Below, piece by piece: positions 49,899 to 59,259 of a DNA stretch of 64,000 bases. Position numbers and translations under genes: made by a program. This DNA comes from Nesterenkonia sp. LB17 (lineage in GTDB: Bacteria; Actinomycetota; Actinomycetes; Actinomycetales; Micrococcaceae): assembly GCF_022565915.1 (NCBI RefSeq), contig NZ_JAJOYX010000003.1, positions 310,001 through 374,000 of the forward strand, in the 5' to 3' direction. Every line of letters begins with the position of its first letter. Position 1 is the stretch's first letter. The notes below the pieces were generated by a model. It made no database searches and was not told the DNA's origin. It worked only from the letters and a program-made list of their open reading frames with translations.

Positions 49899-50609
49899 AT
49901 GGCCCAGGTTCTGCTGCTCTCAGACACCCCCGACGACGCACTGCCGCCACTGGAGCTTCTCACCCACCGGATCCGCACGTTCCCCGCCGAGGCCTCCTCC
50001 ATCGTGCGGGCTCCCAATGTGGATGTGACGCTGATCGATGCGCGCACCAAGCTTGCCCACGCCCGCTCCCTGTGCCAGCTGGTGAAGTCCTCGATGCTCT
50101 CCCCGGTGCTGGTGATCGTCACCGAGGCGGGCCTGGCCACGCTGAACGAGTCCTGGCAGGCCGATGACTTCATCCTCGACGAGGCCGGCCCGGGCGAGAT
50201 CGATGCCCGGATCAGGCTCGCGGCGGTGGAGACCGCGGAGGAGACCCCGGTCGGAGAGATCCGCGCCGGCGGGATCACCATCGATGAGACGACCTATATG
50301 GCCACGATCAACGGCCGCCTGCTGAACCTCACCTATAAAGAGTTCGAGCTGCTCAAGCACCTGGCTCTGCACCCGGGTCAGGTCTTCACCCGCGACCGGC
50401 TGCTCCACGATGTCTGGGGCTACGACTACTTCGGCGGCACCCGCACCGTCGACGTCCACATCCGACGCCTGCGCGCCAAGCTCGGGCCCGACCACGAGTC
50501 ACTGATCGGCACGGTGCGCAATGTCGGCTACCGACTGGTGATCGGCGGTTCAGACACCGCCGGCCCCGCCGACGATGACCGGCGCGTCGCCGGCGCGGAC
50601 GCCGCCTGA
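49899..50609 (+). CDS. glnR: GlnR-type nitrogen response regulator (OmpR family)
   Basis: Global nitrogen regulator of actinobacteria, 236 residues. The receiver half is degenerate in the way seen in Streptomyces GlnR: LLLSDTP start, DVTLIDAR around the aspartate that GlnR keeps without a full phosphorylation pocket, and SLCQLV. The winged-helix half (about 128-220) is very close to GlnR: LTYKEFELLKHLALHPG, VWGYDYFGGTRTVDVHIRRL and ESLIGTVRNVGYR. No kinase gene is adjacent, as expected. On the plus strand TATACT at 49771-49776 could be its -10. mshD follows by 39 bases. Confidence 0.9.
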   Translation: MAQVLLLSDTPDDALPPLELLTHRIRTFPAEASSIVRAPNVDVTLIDARTKLAHARSLCQLVKSSMLSPVLVIVTEAGLATLNESWQADDFILDEAGPGEIDARIRLAAVETAEETPVGEIRAGGITIDETTYMATINGRLLNLTYKEFELLKHLALHPGQVFTRDRLLHDVWGYDYFGGTRTVDVHIRRLRAKLGPDHESLIGTVRNVGYRLVIGGSDTAGPADDDRRVAGADAA

Positions 50610-50613
50610 GCCG

Positions 50614-50642
50614 GTGACCTGAGGGTTCGGCTCCGCTACAGT
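50614..50642 (+). promoter_or_regulatory. Candidate mshD promoter, leaderless type
   Basis: GTGACC (50614-50619), a 17-base spacer and TACAGT (50637-50642), ending 6 bases before the mshD ATG. The distance puts the transcription start at or next to the ATG. Confidence 0.55.
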
Positions 50643-50648
50643 GAGCCC

Positions 50649-51677
50649 ATGAACCCAGGCGATGTCACCCCAGAAGGCACCGAGCCGGCCGTGGTCGAGC
50701 TCAGCGACGGCGCACCCGATGCCGACCTGCACCACGCGCTGCTCGAGCTGGCCGCCGTCTCCACCGAGGCCGACGCCAACCCGCCGTTCTCGGAACAGAC
50801 GCTCGTAGAGCTGCACCGCGCCGCCGACCGGCGCGAGGCCGCGTCCGCTGAGACTGCCGCCTCCCAGGAAGCGAACCGTAGTCCGCTGCGCATCGCCTAC
50901 GCCTGGACCGATGCCCAGCCCGACTCGCGGCTGCTCGCCGGGGCCGGCGTCGTCGTCGAGGGCGCGGAGGGAGTCCCCGACGTGCTGGAGATGGTGGTCC
51001 GTCCAGACTGCCGGCAGCGCGGGATCGGCACAGCGCTGGTGGAGGCGCTCACCGCAGACGTGCTCTCGCCCGCGGCCGGTCGGGTGCAGCGGGCCTGGGC
51101 CCACGGCGAGCACGACGCCGCCGCCCGGCTCGCCCGGCGCTTCGGCTGGACCCCCGTCCGAGAGCTCTGGCGGATGCGACTCACCGACCTCGATGAGGCA
51201 CCCTCCCCCGAGCTGCCAGAGACCATCACCGTGCGCAGCTTCCGCCCCGGTGAGGACGATCAGGTCTGGCTGACTGCGAATGCGGCCGCCTTCGCTGATC
51301 ACCCCGAGCAGGGCCGGCTCACCTTGGAGGATCTGCATGCCCGGATGGCCGAGGACTGGTTCGACCCGGAGGGATTCCTGCTGGCCTGGGAGGGCGAGGA
51401 GCTCGTCGGGTTCCACTGGACCAAGGTCCAGGGCGCCGAGCTCGGCGAGGTCTACGTGGTCGGCGTCGTGCCCGGCGCCCGCGGGCGTGGGCTCGGCCGC
51501 AGCCTCACCCTGGCCGGGATCGAACATCTGCACCGAGCGGGCCTGGCCGCCATCATGCTCTACGTGGACGCCGACAACACCGCCGCGGTGGAGCTGTACA
51601 AGAAGCTCGGATTCACCAAATGGGACGCCGACACCATGTACGCCCCGACCGTGGAGCCCGCCGCCGAACCAGCCTGA
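50649..51677 (+). CDS. mshD: Mycothiol synthase (acetyl-CoA:Cys-GlcN-Ins acetyltransferase)
   Basis: Last step of mycothiol biosynthesis, the main low-molecular-weight thiol of actinobacteria. It has 342 residues and two GNAT domains: a degenerate N-terminal one (about 70-185) and the active C-terminal one (about 195-330) with AFADHPEQGR, VYVVGVVPGARGRGLGRSL and MLYVDADNTAAVELYKKLGF. The start is the ATG at 50649 with a promoter-like pair ending 6 bases before it. It follows glnR, an order shared with mycobacteria. Confidence 0.95.
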   Translation: MNPGDVTPEGTEPAVVELSDGAPDADLHHALLELAAVSTEADANPPFSEQTLVELHRAADRREAASAETAASQEANRSPLRIAYAWTDAQPDSRLLAGAGVVVEGAEGVPDVLEMVVRPDCRQRGIGTALVEALTADVLSPAAGRVQRAWAHGEHDAAARLARRFGWTPVRELWRMRLTDLDEAPSPELPETITVRSFRPGEDDQVWLTANAAAFADHPEQGRLTLEDLHARMAEDWFDPEGFLLAWEGEELVGFHWTKVQGAELGEVYVVGVVPGARGRGLGRSLTLAGIEHLHRAGLAAIMLYVDADNTAAVELYKKLGFTKWDADTMYAPTVEPAAEPA

Positions 51678-51691
51678 TATCTTGGTCTCTC

Positions 51692-52744
51692 GTGAGCTCC
51701 TCCGAGACCATGAGCAAGGTCCCCCGCCGCAGAACTGTCACGGTCTCCGATGACGGGCTCGACGCCGAGATACTCGCCGCCGGTGCCCTGTGCTGGCGGC
51801 TCCGCCGCGGCGAGCTCGAGGTCCTGGTGATCCACCGGCCCCGCTATGACGACTGGTCCTTCCCCAAGGGGAAGCTCGATGAGGGTGAGACCCTCCCGGA
51901 GTGCGCGGTCCGCGAGGTCCGTGAGGAGATCGGGCTCAAGGTCAGGCTCGGAATGCCGCTGCCGATCACCCGTTATTCCGTGGGCAAGTCGCGCGGAGTC
52001 AAGAACGGCAATGGCAACGGCAACGGCAATGGCAACGGCAATGGCGGCAAGGACAAGGCCGTCTGGTACTGGGCCGCCCAGGTCGCTGAGGGCTCTCCGA
52101 TCCCCGACGGCGATGAGGTGGACGAGACCGCCTGGGTCAGCGTGGACCGAGCCCGGGAGATGCTGACCAACCGCGGTGACGTGCTACCGCTGGACGAGCT
52201 TGCCCGCCTCCACGACGACCAGCGGCTGCACACCCTGCCCTTCATCGTTCTGCGCCATGCCAAGGCCAAGCCGCGCTCCTCCTGGTCCCGCGCCGAGTCG
52301 GAGCGCCCGCTGGCGGCCACCGGCAAGCGTCAGGCCCGGGCGGTGGAGCGGCTGCTGGTCTGTTGGCGCCCGCGACATCTGGAGTCCAGCCCCTGGCAAC
52401 GCTGCGCTGAGACCATCGCGCCCTACGTCAAGGCCCATCGAAACCGCGCCACGTACCGGAAATCGCTCACCGAGAAGCGCGCCGAGGCCCACCCGGAAAG
52501 GACCCGGACCCGGGTCCGCCGCTGCCTGGAGCTGCTGCTGCCGACGCTGATCTGCAGCCACCGTCCGGTCCTTCCGCTGATCCTGGACACCATGGGCAGC
52601 TGGCTGCAGGACCCGGACCTGCTGCGGGCCATCCCGGATGAGGACCCCTATCTGCGCCCCGGCGCGGTTCTGGTGGCGCAGCAGGCCATGGACCGCGGTG
52701 GAGAGATCGTCTCGATCGAGGTCTACGAGCCGTTCGAGGACTGA
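51692..52744 (+). CDS. Nudix hydrolase fused to histidine phosphatase (MutT1-like)
   Basis: Two-domain protein like mycobacterial MutT1, which removes phosphates from 8-oxo-dGTP and from diadenosine polyphosphates. The Nudix box GKLDEGETLPECAVREVR followed by EEIGL matches the consensus fully. After a (NG)7 loop comes the rest of the Nudix fold, then a histidine phosphatase domain opening with LRHAKAK. The GTG at 51692 (350 residues) lies 8 bases after TATCTT and may be leaderless; the ATG at 51710 (MSKVPRRR) is the alternative. It follows mshD by 14 bases. Confidence 0.88.
   Translation: MSSSETMSKVPRRRTVTVSDDGLDAEILAAGALCWRLRRGELEVLVIHRPRYDDWSFPKGKLDEGETLPECAVREVREEIGLKVRLGMPLPITRYSVGKSRGVKNGNGNGNGNGNGNGGKDKAVWYWAAQVAEGSPIPDGDEVDETAWVSVDRAREMLTNRGDVLPLDELARLHDDQRLHTLPFIVLRHAKAKPRSSWSRAESERPLAATGKRQARAVERLLVCWRPRHLESSPWQRCAETIAPYVKAHRNRATYRKSLTEKRAEAHPERTRTRVRRCLELLLPTLICSHRPVLPLILDTMGSWLQDPDLLRAIPDEDPYLRPGAVLVAQQAMDRGGEIVSIEVYEPFED
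52004..52045 (+). repeat. Hexanucleotide repeat encoding (Asn-Gly)7
   Basis: Seven units of AACGGC or AATGGC in frame inside the Nudix domain, in the loop between the Nudix box and KAVWYWAAQV. The third-codon variation (AAC/AAT) shows it is not a fresh perfect repeat, but the length could vary between strains. Confidence 0.9.
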
Positions 52745-52759
52745 CCGCTGGCGGGACTC

Positions 52760-52788
52760 CTGACAATGTCGGGCCGTGACGGTAGTCT
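52760..52788 (+). promoter_or_regulatory. Candidate leaderless promoter of the COG2388-like gene
   Basis: CTGACA (52760-52765), a 17-base spacer and TAGTCT (52783-52788), 6 bases before the ATG at 52795. It is the best-formed promoter in this half of the window. Confidence 0.65.
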
Positions 52789-52794
52789 CATTGC

Positions 52795-53130
52795 ATGAGT
52801 GCGCCGAAGAACGTTCACCCGACCGCCGAGCTCAACATCGACGAGGACCGAGGCCGGGCCGAGCTCTGGGACACGATCAACGGACGCCGCACCTTCATCG
52901 GGTTCATCGGATTCACCCCCGAGACGCTCCGCGGCCAGGAGGTCACCCTCCTGCAGCACACCATCGTCCACCCCCAGTACGGCAGGCAGGGCTACGCCCG
53001 CTGCCTGGTCACCCTGCTGCTGGACCAGCTCCAGGCCGAGGGCAGGCTCTTCGCCTCCGAGTGCACCTACGTGGATGCCTACCTGCACCGCTACCCCGAA
53101 TACCGCACCCTGCAGGCCACGTTCTCCTGA
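52795..53130 (+). CDS. Small GNAT-like N-acetyltransferase (YjdJ/COG2388 type)
   Basis: 111 residues of the short GNAT family with TIVHPQYGRQGYARCLV as the acetyl-CoA-binding segment and CTYVDAYLHRYPEY, the characteristic (C/F)-x-Y-hP-Y end. Substrate unknown. The ATG at 52795 has no ribosome site but an excellent promoter whose -10 ends 6 bases upstream, so the mRNA is probably leaderless. Confidence 0.85.
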   Translation: MSAPKNVHPTAELNIDEDRGRAELWDTINGRRTFIGFIGFTPETLRGQEVTLLQHTIVHPQYGRQGYARCLVTLLLDQLQAEGRLFASECTYVDAYLHRYPEYRTLQATFS

Positions 53131-53209
53131 ACTGCGGCACGCGGGTCCAGCCGTCGAACGGCCGAACCCGCTGACAGCTCGGCCCGCTCCGACGCTCAGG
53201 CCCCGCAGG

Positions 53210-53215
53210 TATGCT
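53210..53215 (+). promoter_or_regulatory. Candidate -10 element of thyA-folA
   Basis: TATGCT lies 7 bases before the GTG at 53223, so the transcript would begin at or near the start codon. No good -35 was seen. Confidence 0.5.
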
Positions 53216-53222
53216 GTGGTGC

Positions 53223-54032
53223 GTGAACTCGACGATCCCCACCCCGTACGAGGACCTGCTCGCAGACGTGCTGAACGTCGGCACCGCCAAGTCTGACCGC
53301 ACCGGAACCGGCACCAGAAGTGTCTTCGGGCGCCAGATCCGGTTCGATCTCGCGGAGTCCTTCCCTCTGATCACCACCAAACGAGTGCACTTCAAGTCCG
53401 TGGCGCTGGAGCTGCTCTGGTTCCTGCGCGGAGATTCCAATGCGCGCTGGCTGCAGGAGCGCGGCGTGCGGATCTGGAACGAATGGGCAGGCGAGGACGG
53501 CGAGCTCGGCCCGATCTATGGCGTGCAGTGGCGCTCCTGGCCCAGCCCCTCGGGTGAGGACATCGATCAGATCGAGCAGCTCATCACCTCGCTGAAGACG
53601 AACCCTGATTCCCGACGCCACGTGGTGAGCGCCTGGAACCCGGCACAGATCGATGAGATGGCGCTGCCGCCCTGCCACATCATGTTCCAGTTCTATGTGG
53701 CCGACGGTCGGCTCTCCTGCCAGCTGTATCAGCGCAGCGCCGACATGTTCCTCGGAGTGCCCTTCAACATCGCCTCCTACGCGCTGCTGACGAGGATGGT
53801 CGCCCAGCAGGTAGGGCTTGCCCCCGGGGAGTTCATCTGGACCGGTGGGGACTGCCACATCTATGACAACCACGTGGAGCAGGTGCGTGAACAGCTCTCC
53901 CGCGCCCCCTACCCCGCACCCACCCTGGCGATCACCCGCACCCCGGACTCGATCTTCGACTACGAGTTCGAGGACTTCGAGGTGCGCGACTACCAGCACC
54001 ACCCCGCCATCAAGGCCGCCGTCGCTGTATGA
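53223..54032 (+). CDS. thyA: Thymidylate synthase
   Basis: Methylates dUMP to dTMP with methylene-THF. With the GTG at 53223 it has 269 residues starting [17 protein letters not shown] (V read as Met); catalytic cysteine C151 in [24 protein letters not shown] (phosphate loop) and the end [10 protein letters not shown] typical. The frame is open from 53211. No ribosome site is seen; TATGCT lies 7 bases upstream. folA overlaps its stop by 4 bases, so dihydrofolate made here is recycled by a coupled gene. Confidence 0.96.
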   Translation: MNSTIPTPYEDLLADVLNVGTAKSDRTGTGTRSVFGRQIRFDLAESFPLITTKRVHFKSVALELLWFLRGDSNARWLQERGVRIWNEWAGEDGELGPIYGVQWRSWPSPSGEDIDQIEQLITSLKTNPDSRRHVVSAWNPAQIDEMALPPCHIMFQFYVADGRLSCQLYQRSADMFLGVPFNIASYALLTRMVAQQVGLAPGEFIWTGGDCHIYDNHVEQVREQLSRAPYPAPTLAITRTPDSIFDYEFEDFEVRDYQHHPAIKAAVAV

Positions 54033-54661
54033 GCATCCGCTCCATCGCGGCCGATATCGGCATGATCTGGGCGCAGACCCACACCGGGGTCATCGGCGAC
54101 GCCGGGACCATGCCCTGGCACCTGCCCGAGGACCTGGCGCACTTCAAGGCCACCACCCGCGGCGCCCCGGTGGTCATGGGTCGCCGCACCTGGGAATCCT
54201 TCCCGGCCAAGTACCGCCCGCTCCCGGGCCGGCAGAACATCGTGATCACCGCCGATCAGCGCGCCGCAGAACAGATCCGCGCGCTGGGCGGGCACCCCGT
54301 GGCCAGTCTCGATGAAGGACTTGAGATCGCCTCGGCCTCGAGAGCCGAGAAGATCTGGATCATCGGCGGCGGCCGGGTCTACGCCGAGACCGTGGACCGA
54401 CGAATCGCGGACCTCGCGGTCATCACCGTGATCCAGAGCGAGGTCTCCGGTGACACCTCGGCCCCGACCCTGACTCCGGAATGGGAGCTGACCCAGCGCG
54501 AGCCTGCCGCAGGAACGCACCAGGGCGCCGACGGGCTGAGATACCACATCGAGACCCACCGACGCCGCGGCGGCCCCGCTGAGCGGCACACGACCACCTC
54601 CGGGGCCTCGTCCACCTGCCACGACACACCCGCACCCGCACCCGACGGAAGCCCGAGATGA
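54029..54661 (+). CDS. folA: Dihydrofolate reductase
   Basis: Reduces dihydrofolate to tetrahydrofolate, completing the thymidylate cycle with thyA. It has 210 residues; the core (to about 170) contains [20 protein letters not shown], with the catalytic aspartate in [19 protein letters not shown] and [10 protein letters not shown]. The last 40 or so residues are an unconserved Arg/Thr/Pro-rich tail. The ATG overlaps the thyA stop by 4 bases. Confidence 0.95.
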   Translation: MSIRSIAADIGMIWAQTHTGVIGDAGTMPWHLPEDLAHFKATTRGAPVVMGRRTWESFPAKYRPLPGRQNIVITADQRAAEQIRALGGHPVASLDEGLEIASASRAEKIWIIGGGRVYAETVDRRIADLAVITVIQSEVSGDTSAPTLTPEWELTQREPAAGTHQGADGLRYHIETHRRRGGPAERHTTTSGASSTCHDTPAPAPDGSPR

Positions 54662-54954
54662 CCGAGACCTCCCCACCCGCCCCGAACGCGCACAAAGCCT
54701 CCCAGGCCAGCTCCACCAATCTGATGATGCTGGGCCTCGGCGGCTACCTCATCCTGCCGTTCCTGGCCCTGTTCACCGTGACCCTGGGCTTCGTCCTGGT
54801 GCTCAATGACCGGATCATCCCGGGCCTGGTCTTCCTGTTCGTCGCGCAGCTCTGGGTGGCCGGCGGGCTGTGGGCTCATCTGTCGCGCCGTCGTCTGCTG
54901 CAGGAGATCAAAGAAGCCAGGAAGTCCGAGGAAGCCCCCGGCGTCGAGAAGTGA
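54658..54954 (+). CDS. Small two-helix membrane protein, function unknown
   Basis: 98 residues with helices at about 23-48 and 52-73, then a basic, charged C-terminus ([18 protein letters not shown]). No family recognised. Its ATG overlaps the folA stop by 4 bases, so it is co-translated with folA; whether it belongs to folate metabolism is unknown. Confidence 0.75.
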   Translation: MTETSPPAPNAHKASQASSTNLMMLGLGGYLILPFLALFTVTLGFVLVLNDRIIPGLVFLFVAQLWVAGGLWAHLSRRRLLQEIKEARKSEEAPGVEK

Positions 54955-54956
54955 CC

Positions 54957-54985
54957 CTGACGCGCTGAGCCGACTCCGCTACCCT
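54957..54985 (+). promoter_or_regulatory. Candidate leaderless promoter of asd
   Basis: CTGACG (54957-54962), a 17-base spacer and TACCCT (54980-54985), 6 bases before the asd ATG. GGAGG lies one base before the ATG, too close to act as a normal ribosome site. Confidence 0.55.
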
Positions 54986-54991
54986 GGAGGC

Positions 54992-56200
54992 ATGACTTCT
55001 GCAGTGAACTCCTCCGTGTCCCCTGCCCTCTCCGCCGTGCCAGGCGAGACCCCCTCGGTGGGTCTGATCGGCTGGCGCGGCATGGTCGGCTCGGTGCTGA
55101 TCACGCGCATGCTCGAGGAGGGGGACTTCGCCCACATCAACCCGGTCTTCTTCTCCACCTCCAACGCCGGAGGCCAGGCACCGAGCTTCGCGGGCGTCAC
55201 GCCCGAGGAGACCACCCTGCAGGACGCCTTCGATCTGGACACGCTGGTGAAGCTGCCGATCATCGTCACCGCCCAGGGCGGCGACTACACCTCCGAGGTC
55301 TACCCCAAGCTGCGCCAGGCCGGCTGGGACGGGATCTGGATCGACGCCGCCTCCACCCTGCGCATGGCCGAGACCTCGATCATCGCGCTGGACCCGATCA
55401 ACCGCGACGTCATCGACGCCGGGCTTGCCGCTGGCGTGAAGGAGTTCATCGGCGGCAACTGCACGGTCTCGAACATGCTGATGGGCCTGGGCGGGCTCTT
55501 CACCAACGACCTGGTCGAATGGGGCACCGCCATGACCTACCAGGCGGCCTCCGGCGGCGGCGCGAAGCACATGCGCGAGCTGCTGAACCAGTTCGGCACG
55601 CTGCACTCCGCCGTCGCCGAGGAGCTCAGCGACCCCGCGGCCGCCATCCTGGACATCGACCGCGCCGTGCTCCACGCCCAGCGCAACGACCTCGACGCCA
55701 CCCAGTTCGGCGTCCCGCTGGCCGGTTCGCTGATCCCCTGGATCGACGCCGATCTGGGCAACGGCGTGGCCAAGGAGGAGTGGAAGGCCGGGGTGGAGAC
55801 GAACAAGATCCTGGGCCGCGGCGACAATCTGGCCCCCGGGGTCACCTCCCGCGGCGCGGCAGTGCCATTCGACTCGCTCTGCGTCCGGGTGGGCGCGCTG
55901 CGCTCACACTCCCAGGCGCTGACGCTGAAGCTGCGCGAGGACCTTCCGCTGGCCGAGATCGAAGCGATCGTGGCCTCGGGCACCGAATGGTCCAGCTTCG
56001 TCCCGAACGAGAAGGAAGCCACCGTGGCGCAGCTGACCCCGGTGGCCGCCACCGGCTCGCTGGACATCCCGGTGGGGCGGATCCGCAAGCTCGAGATGGG
56101 CCCGGAGTACATCTCCGCGTTCACGGTGGGCGACCAGCTGCTCTGGGGCGCGGCGGAGCCGCTGCGCCGGATGCTGCTGATCGCGGTCGGCAAGCTCTGA
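54992..56200 (+). CDS. asd: Aspartate-semialdehyde dehydrogenase, E. coli-like type
   Basis: Second step of the aspartate pathway to lysine, diaminopimelate, methionine and threonine. It has 402 residues; [13 protein letters not shown] (24-36) binds NADP, the catalytic cysteine is C157 in [10 protein letters not shown], and [20 protein letters not shown] is conserved. The full length is close to the E. coli/Haemophilus form rather than to the shorter form of mycobacteria and streptomycetes. The ATG at 54992 gives a 20-residue Ser/Ala/Val-rich lead before the fold. Confidence 0.96.
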   Translation: MTSAVNSSVSPALSAVPGETPSVGLIGWRGMVGSVLITRMLEEGDFAHINPVFFSTSNAGGQAPSFAGVTPEETTLQDAFDLDTLVKLPIIVTAQGGDYTSEVYPKLRQAGWDGIWIDAASTLRMAETSIIALDPINRDVIDAGLAAGVKEFIGGNCTVSNMLMGLGGLFTNDLVEWGTAMTYQAASGGGAKHMRELLNQFGTLHSAVAEELSDPAAAILDIDRAVLHAQRNDLDATQFGVPLAGSLIPWIDADLGNGVAKEEWKAGVETNKILGRGDNLAPGVTSRGAAVPFDSLCVRVGALRSHSQALTLKLREDLPLAEIEAIVASGTEWSSFVPNEKEATVAQLTPVAATGSLDIPVGRIRKLEMGPEYISAFTVGDQLLWGAAEPLRRMLLIAVGKL

Positions 56201-56257
56201 GCCCTTCCGTCGCGGAGCGTCTGAGGTCGCCTCTGCAGAGCTTCAGCGCCCGGCTCG

Positions 56258-56274
56258 GCAGACCTGAGGTCTGC
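56258..56274. terminator. Small hairpin between asd and murB
   Basis: GCAGACCT-G-AGGTCTGC in the 76-base gap between convergent asd and murB, ending 3 bases before the murB stop. The stem with a realistic loop is 6 bp, so it is weak. Confidence 0.45.
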
Positions 56275-56276
56275 TG

Positions 56277-57455
56277 CTAGAGCGCGTGTCCGATCAGCAC
56301 CGGCTCTTCGTGCATCGTGATGCCGAAGGCCGTGCTGACCTGGTCACGGGCGGCGCGGGCGACCGCGAGCAGGTCATCGGTGGTCGCGGAGCCTCGATTG
56401 GTGACCGCCAGCGTGTGCTTGGTGGAGAGCGCTGCGCGGCCCCCGGCGATGCCGGTCCCCTGCGCCCCGCGCCCGGCCGCCGGCCCGTCGGGCAGGCCGA
56501 ACCCCTTGCCGCAGCCGGCGTTGTCGATCAGCCAGGCGGCTGAGAGCTTCACCAGCGGGGCGCCCGCTTCGTCGACTCCGGCGGAGAACTGCGGCGCCCC
56601 GGTCGGAAGCGCCGCGGCGACCTCGCGCGGAACGATCGGGTTGGTGAAGAAGGACCCGGTGGACCAGGTGTCATGGTCGCCCTCGCGCAGCACCATGCCT
56701 TTGCCCTCGCGCAGTCGCAGCACCGTGCTGCGGACCTCTTTCAGCGGGGCGCGGCGCTCGTGGTCTGCGCTCTCGGCGTCAAGGCCGAGGGTCCGGGCCA
56801 GCTCGCCGTAGCGCACCGGGGCCGAGAGCCCATCGGGGCGGTTCTGCAGCATGAACCGGACCTGCAGCACCACGTAGCGGGGTGAGCCATGCACGGTGGT
56901 CTGCTTCAGCACCGAGTCGCGGTAGCCGAACTGCAGCTCGGCGTTGGTGAAGCGCACCAGCTCACCGCGTGCCCGGTCCCAGGCCTGGATGTCTTTGAGG
57001 GTGTGGGCCACATCAGCGCCGTAGGCGCCCACGTTCTGCACCGGCACCGCACCGGTGGCGCCGGGGATCCCGGAGAGCGCCTCCAGCCCGGTGAGGCCGC
57101 GTGCCACGCTGAATCGGACGACGTCGTCCCAGTTGTGTCCTGCGGCGACGGTGAGCAGCACATCCCGGTCGCCGTGGAACTCGGTGCTGATCCCCTGGAA
57201 CGCCAGCTGCAGCACGGTGCCGGGGAACCCGTCCTCGGTCACCAGCAGGTTCGATCCGCCGCCCAGGACGATGAGGGTGTCCTCGCCGCGCTCGCGGGCT
57301 GCGTGCTCTGGCAGCGGGTGCTGCCGAAGCACCTCCAGCGCCTGCTCCTGGGTGTCTGCCCGGATCCATCGACCGGCGGGGCCGCCGACGCGGGCAGTGG
57401 TGTGATCCCTGAAACGACGGGGCCACGCGAGGGGGGAGGTATCAACACTGGTCAC
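56277..57455 (-). CDS. murB: UDP-N-acetylenolpyruvoylglucosamine reductase
   Basis: Flavoprotein making UDP-MurNAc, the second committed step of peptidoglycan synthesis. It has 392 residues, type I: FAD-binding VLGGGSNLLV, ALSGIPGATGAVPVQNVGAY, the tyrosine/serine segment GSFFTNPI with the catalytic serine, and AWLIDNAGCGKGF. The GTG at 57455 lies 8 bases after TAGGCT and has no ribosome site, so it is probably leaderless. The hydratase pair often next to murB lies about 3 kb away here. Confidence 0.95.
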   Translation of the reverse strand: MTSVDTSPLAWPRRFRDHTTARVGGPAGRWIRADTQEQALEVLRQHPLPEHAARERGEDTLIVLGGGSNLLVTEDGFPGTVLQLAFQGISTEFHGDRDVLLTVAAGHNWDDVVRFSVARGLTGLEALSGIPGATGAVPVQNVGAYGADVAHTLKDIQAWDRARGELVRFTNAELQFGYRDSVLKQTTVHGSPRYVVLQVRFMLQNRPDGLSAPVRYGELARTLGLDAESADHERRAPLKEVRSTVLRLREGKGMVLREGDHDTWSTGSFFTNPIVPREVAAALPTGAPQFSAGVDEAGAPLVKLSAAWLIDNAGCGKGFGLPDGPAAGRGAQGTGIAGGRAALSTKHTLAVTNRGSATTDDLLAVARAARDQVSTAFGITMHEEPVLIGHAL

Positions 57456-57463
57456 AGACGAGA

Positions 57464-57469
57464 AGCCTA
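57464..57469 (-). promoter_or_regulatory. Candidate -10 element of murB
   Basis: TAGGCT on the minus strand, 8 bases before the GTG of murB. No convincing -35 was seen. Confidence 0.45.
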
Positions 57470-57578
57470 CCCGGCGTCGCTGAAATGGGCATCTGCGCCC
57501 TGTGCGCCGTGGATCACCTTCCCGAGATAGGCCCTCGTCGGGTCGCCCGGAACAGGCGCCCGGGCGTCTCCGTCTCGG

Positions 57579-58445
<867 letters not shown>

Positions 58446-58459
58446 ATTCGCGTCCATCT

Positions 58460-59254
58460 CTACTTCTTCCCCGTCCGGGGGGTGCGGTGCTCCATGCGGC
58501 GAGCCAGCAGCGACAGCGGCACGGTGAGCAGCAGGTAGCAGAATCCGGCGACCACCAGCGGGGTCAGCCCCGCCTGGTAGATGTTGATTCCGTCGCGACC
58601 CATCTTGGTCAGTTCGGCGGCGCCGCCGGCCATGCCGACCACGAAGATCAGCGAGGAGTCCTTGGTGAGCAGGATCGCCTCATTGGTCAGCGGGGGCAGC
58701 ACGATCCTGAAGGCCTGCGGGATCTGGATGGTGACCATGGCGCGCCAGGCGGGCATGCCCAGCGCGCGGGCGGCCTCCAGCTGGCCCTTGGGCACGGCCT
58801 GAAGGCCTGCCCGCAGGGTCTCTGCGATGTAGGCGCTGGCCACGATGGCCAACGCTGAACCGGCGATCTGCAGGGTGGAGAGGTTCCACCCGAAGGCCAG
58901 CGACGCACCGAAACCGAGCGCGATGAACACCAGGATCGCAGGGATGCCTCGGAAGAACTCGATGTACGCGGTGGCCAGCCACCGGTAGATCGGGAACGAG
59001 GACATCCGCATCAGCGCCAGCAGCGTTCCGCCGAGCAGACCGAAGACGAAGCCCACCACCGTGTACTGGACGGTGTTGACCAGTCCCACGGTGATGATCT
59101 CCGGGAACATCGGTCCGATGCTCTCGACGGCGAAGAAGCTGCTGCGGATCGCTGTCCAGTCGATGAGGATGGCCAGCACGATCACGACTGCAAGGAATAT
59201 CCCTGCCTGGATCCCGAGGCTCAGGCGCGCTCGGTCACGGGTTGTCATTGCCAT
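58460..59254 (-). CDS. Polar amino-acid ABC transporter permease
   Basis: Membrane subunit of the HisM/GlnP family, 264 residues with about 5-6 helices. The EAA loop that contacts the ATPase is [20 protein letters not shown] (about 170-189); [12 protein letters not shown] is the family signature. Only one permease gene is present, so it would act as a homodimer. It lies 2 bases before the ATPase gene and 5 bases after the binding-protein gene. Confidence 0.93.
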   Translation of the reverse strand: MAMTTRDRARLSLGIQAGIFLAVVIVLAILIDWTAIRSSFFAVESIGPMFPEIITVGLVNTVQYTVVGFVFGLLGGTLLALMRMSSFPIYRWLATAYIEFFRGIPAILVFIALGFGASLAFGWNLSTLQIAGSALAIVASAYIAETLRAGLQAVPKGQLEAARALGMPAWRAMVTIQIPQAFRIVLPPLTNEAILLTKDSSLIFVVGMAGGAAELTKMGRDGINIYQAGLTPLVVAGFCYLLLTVPLSLLARRMEHRTPRTGKK

Positions 59255-59259
59255 GAGGG

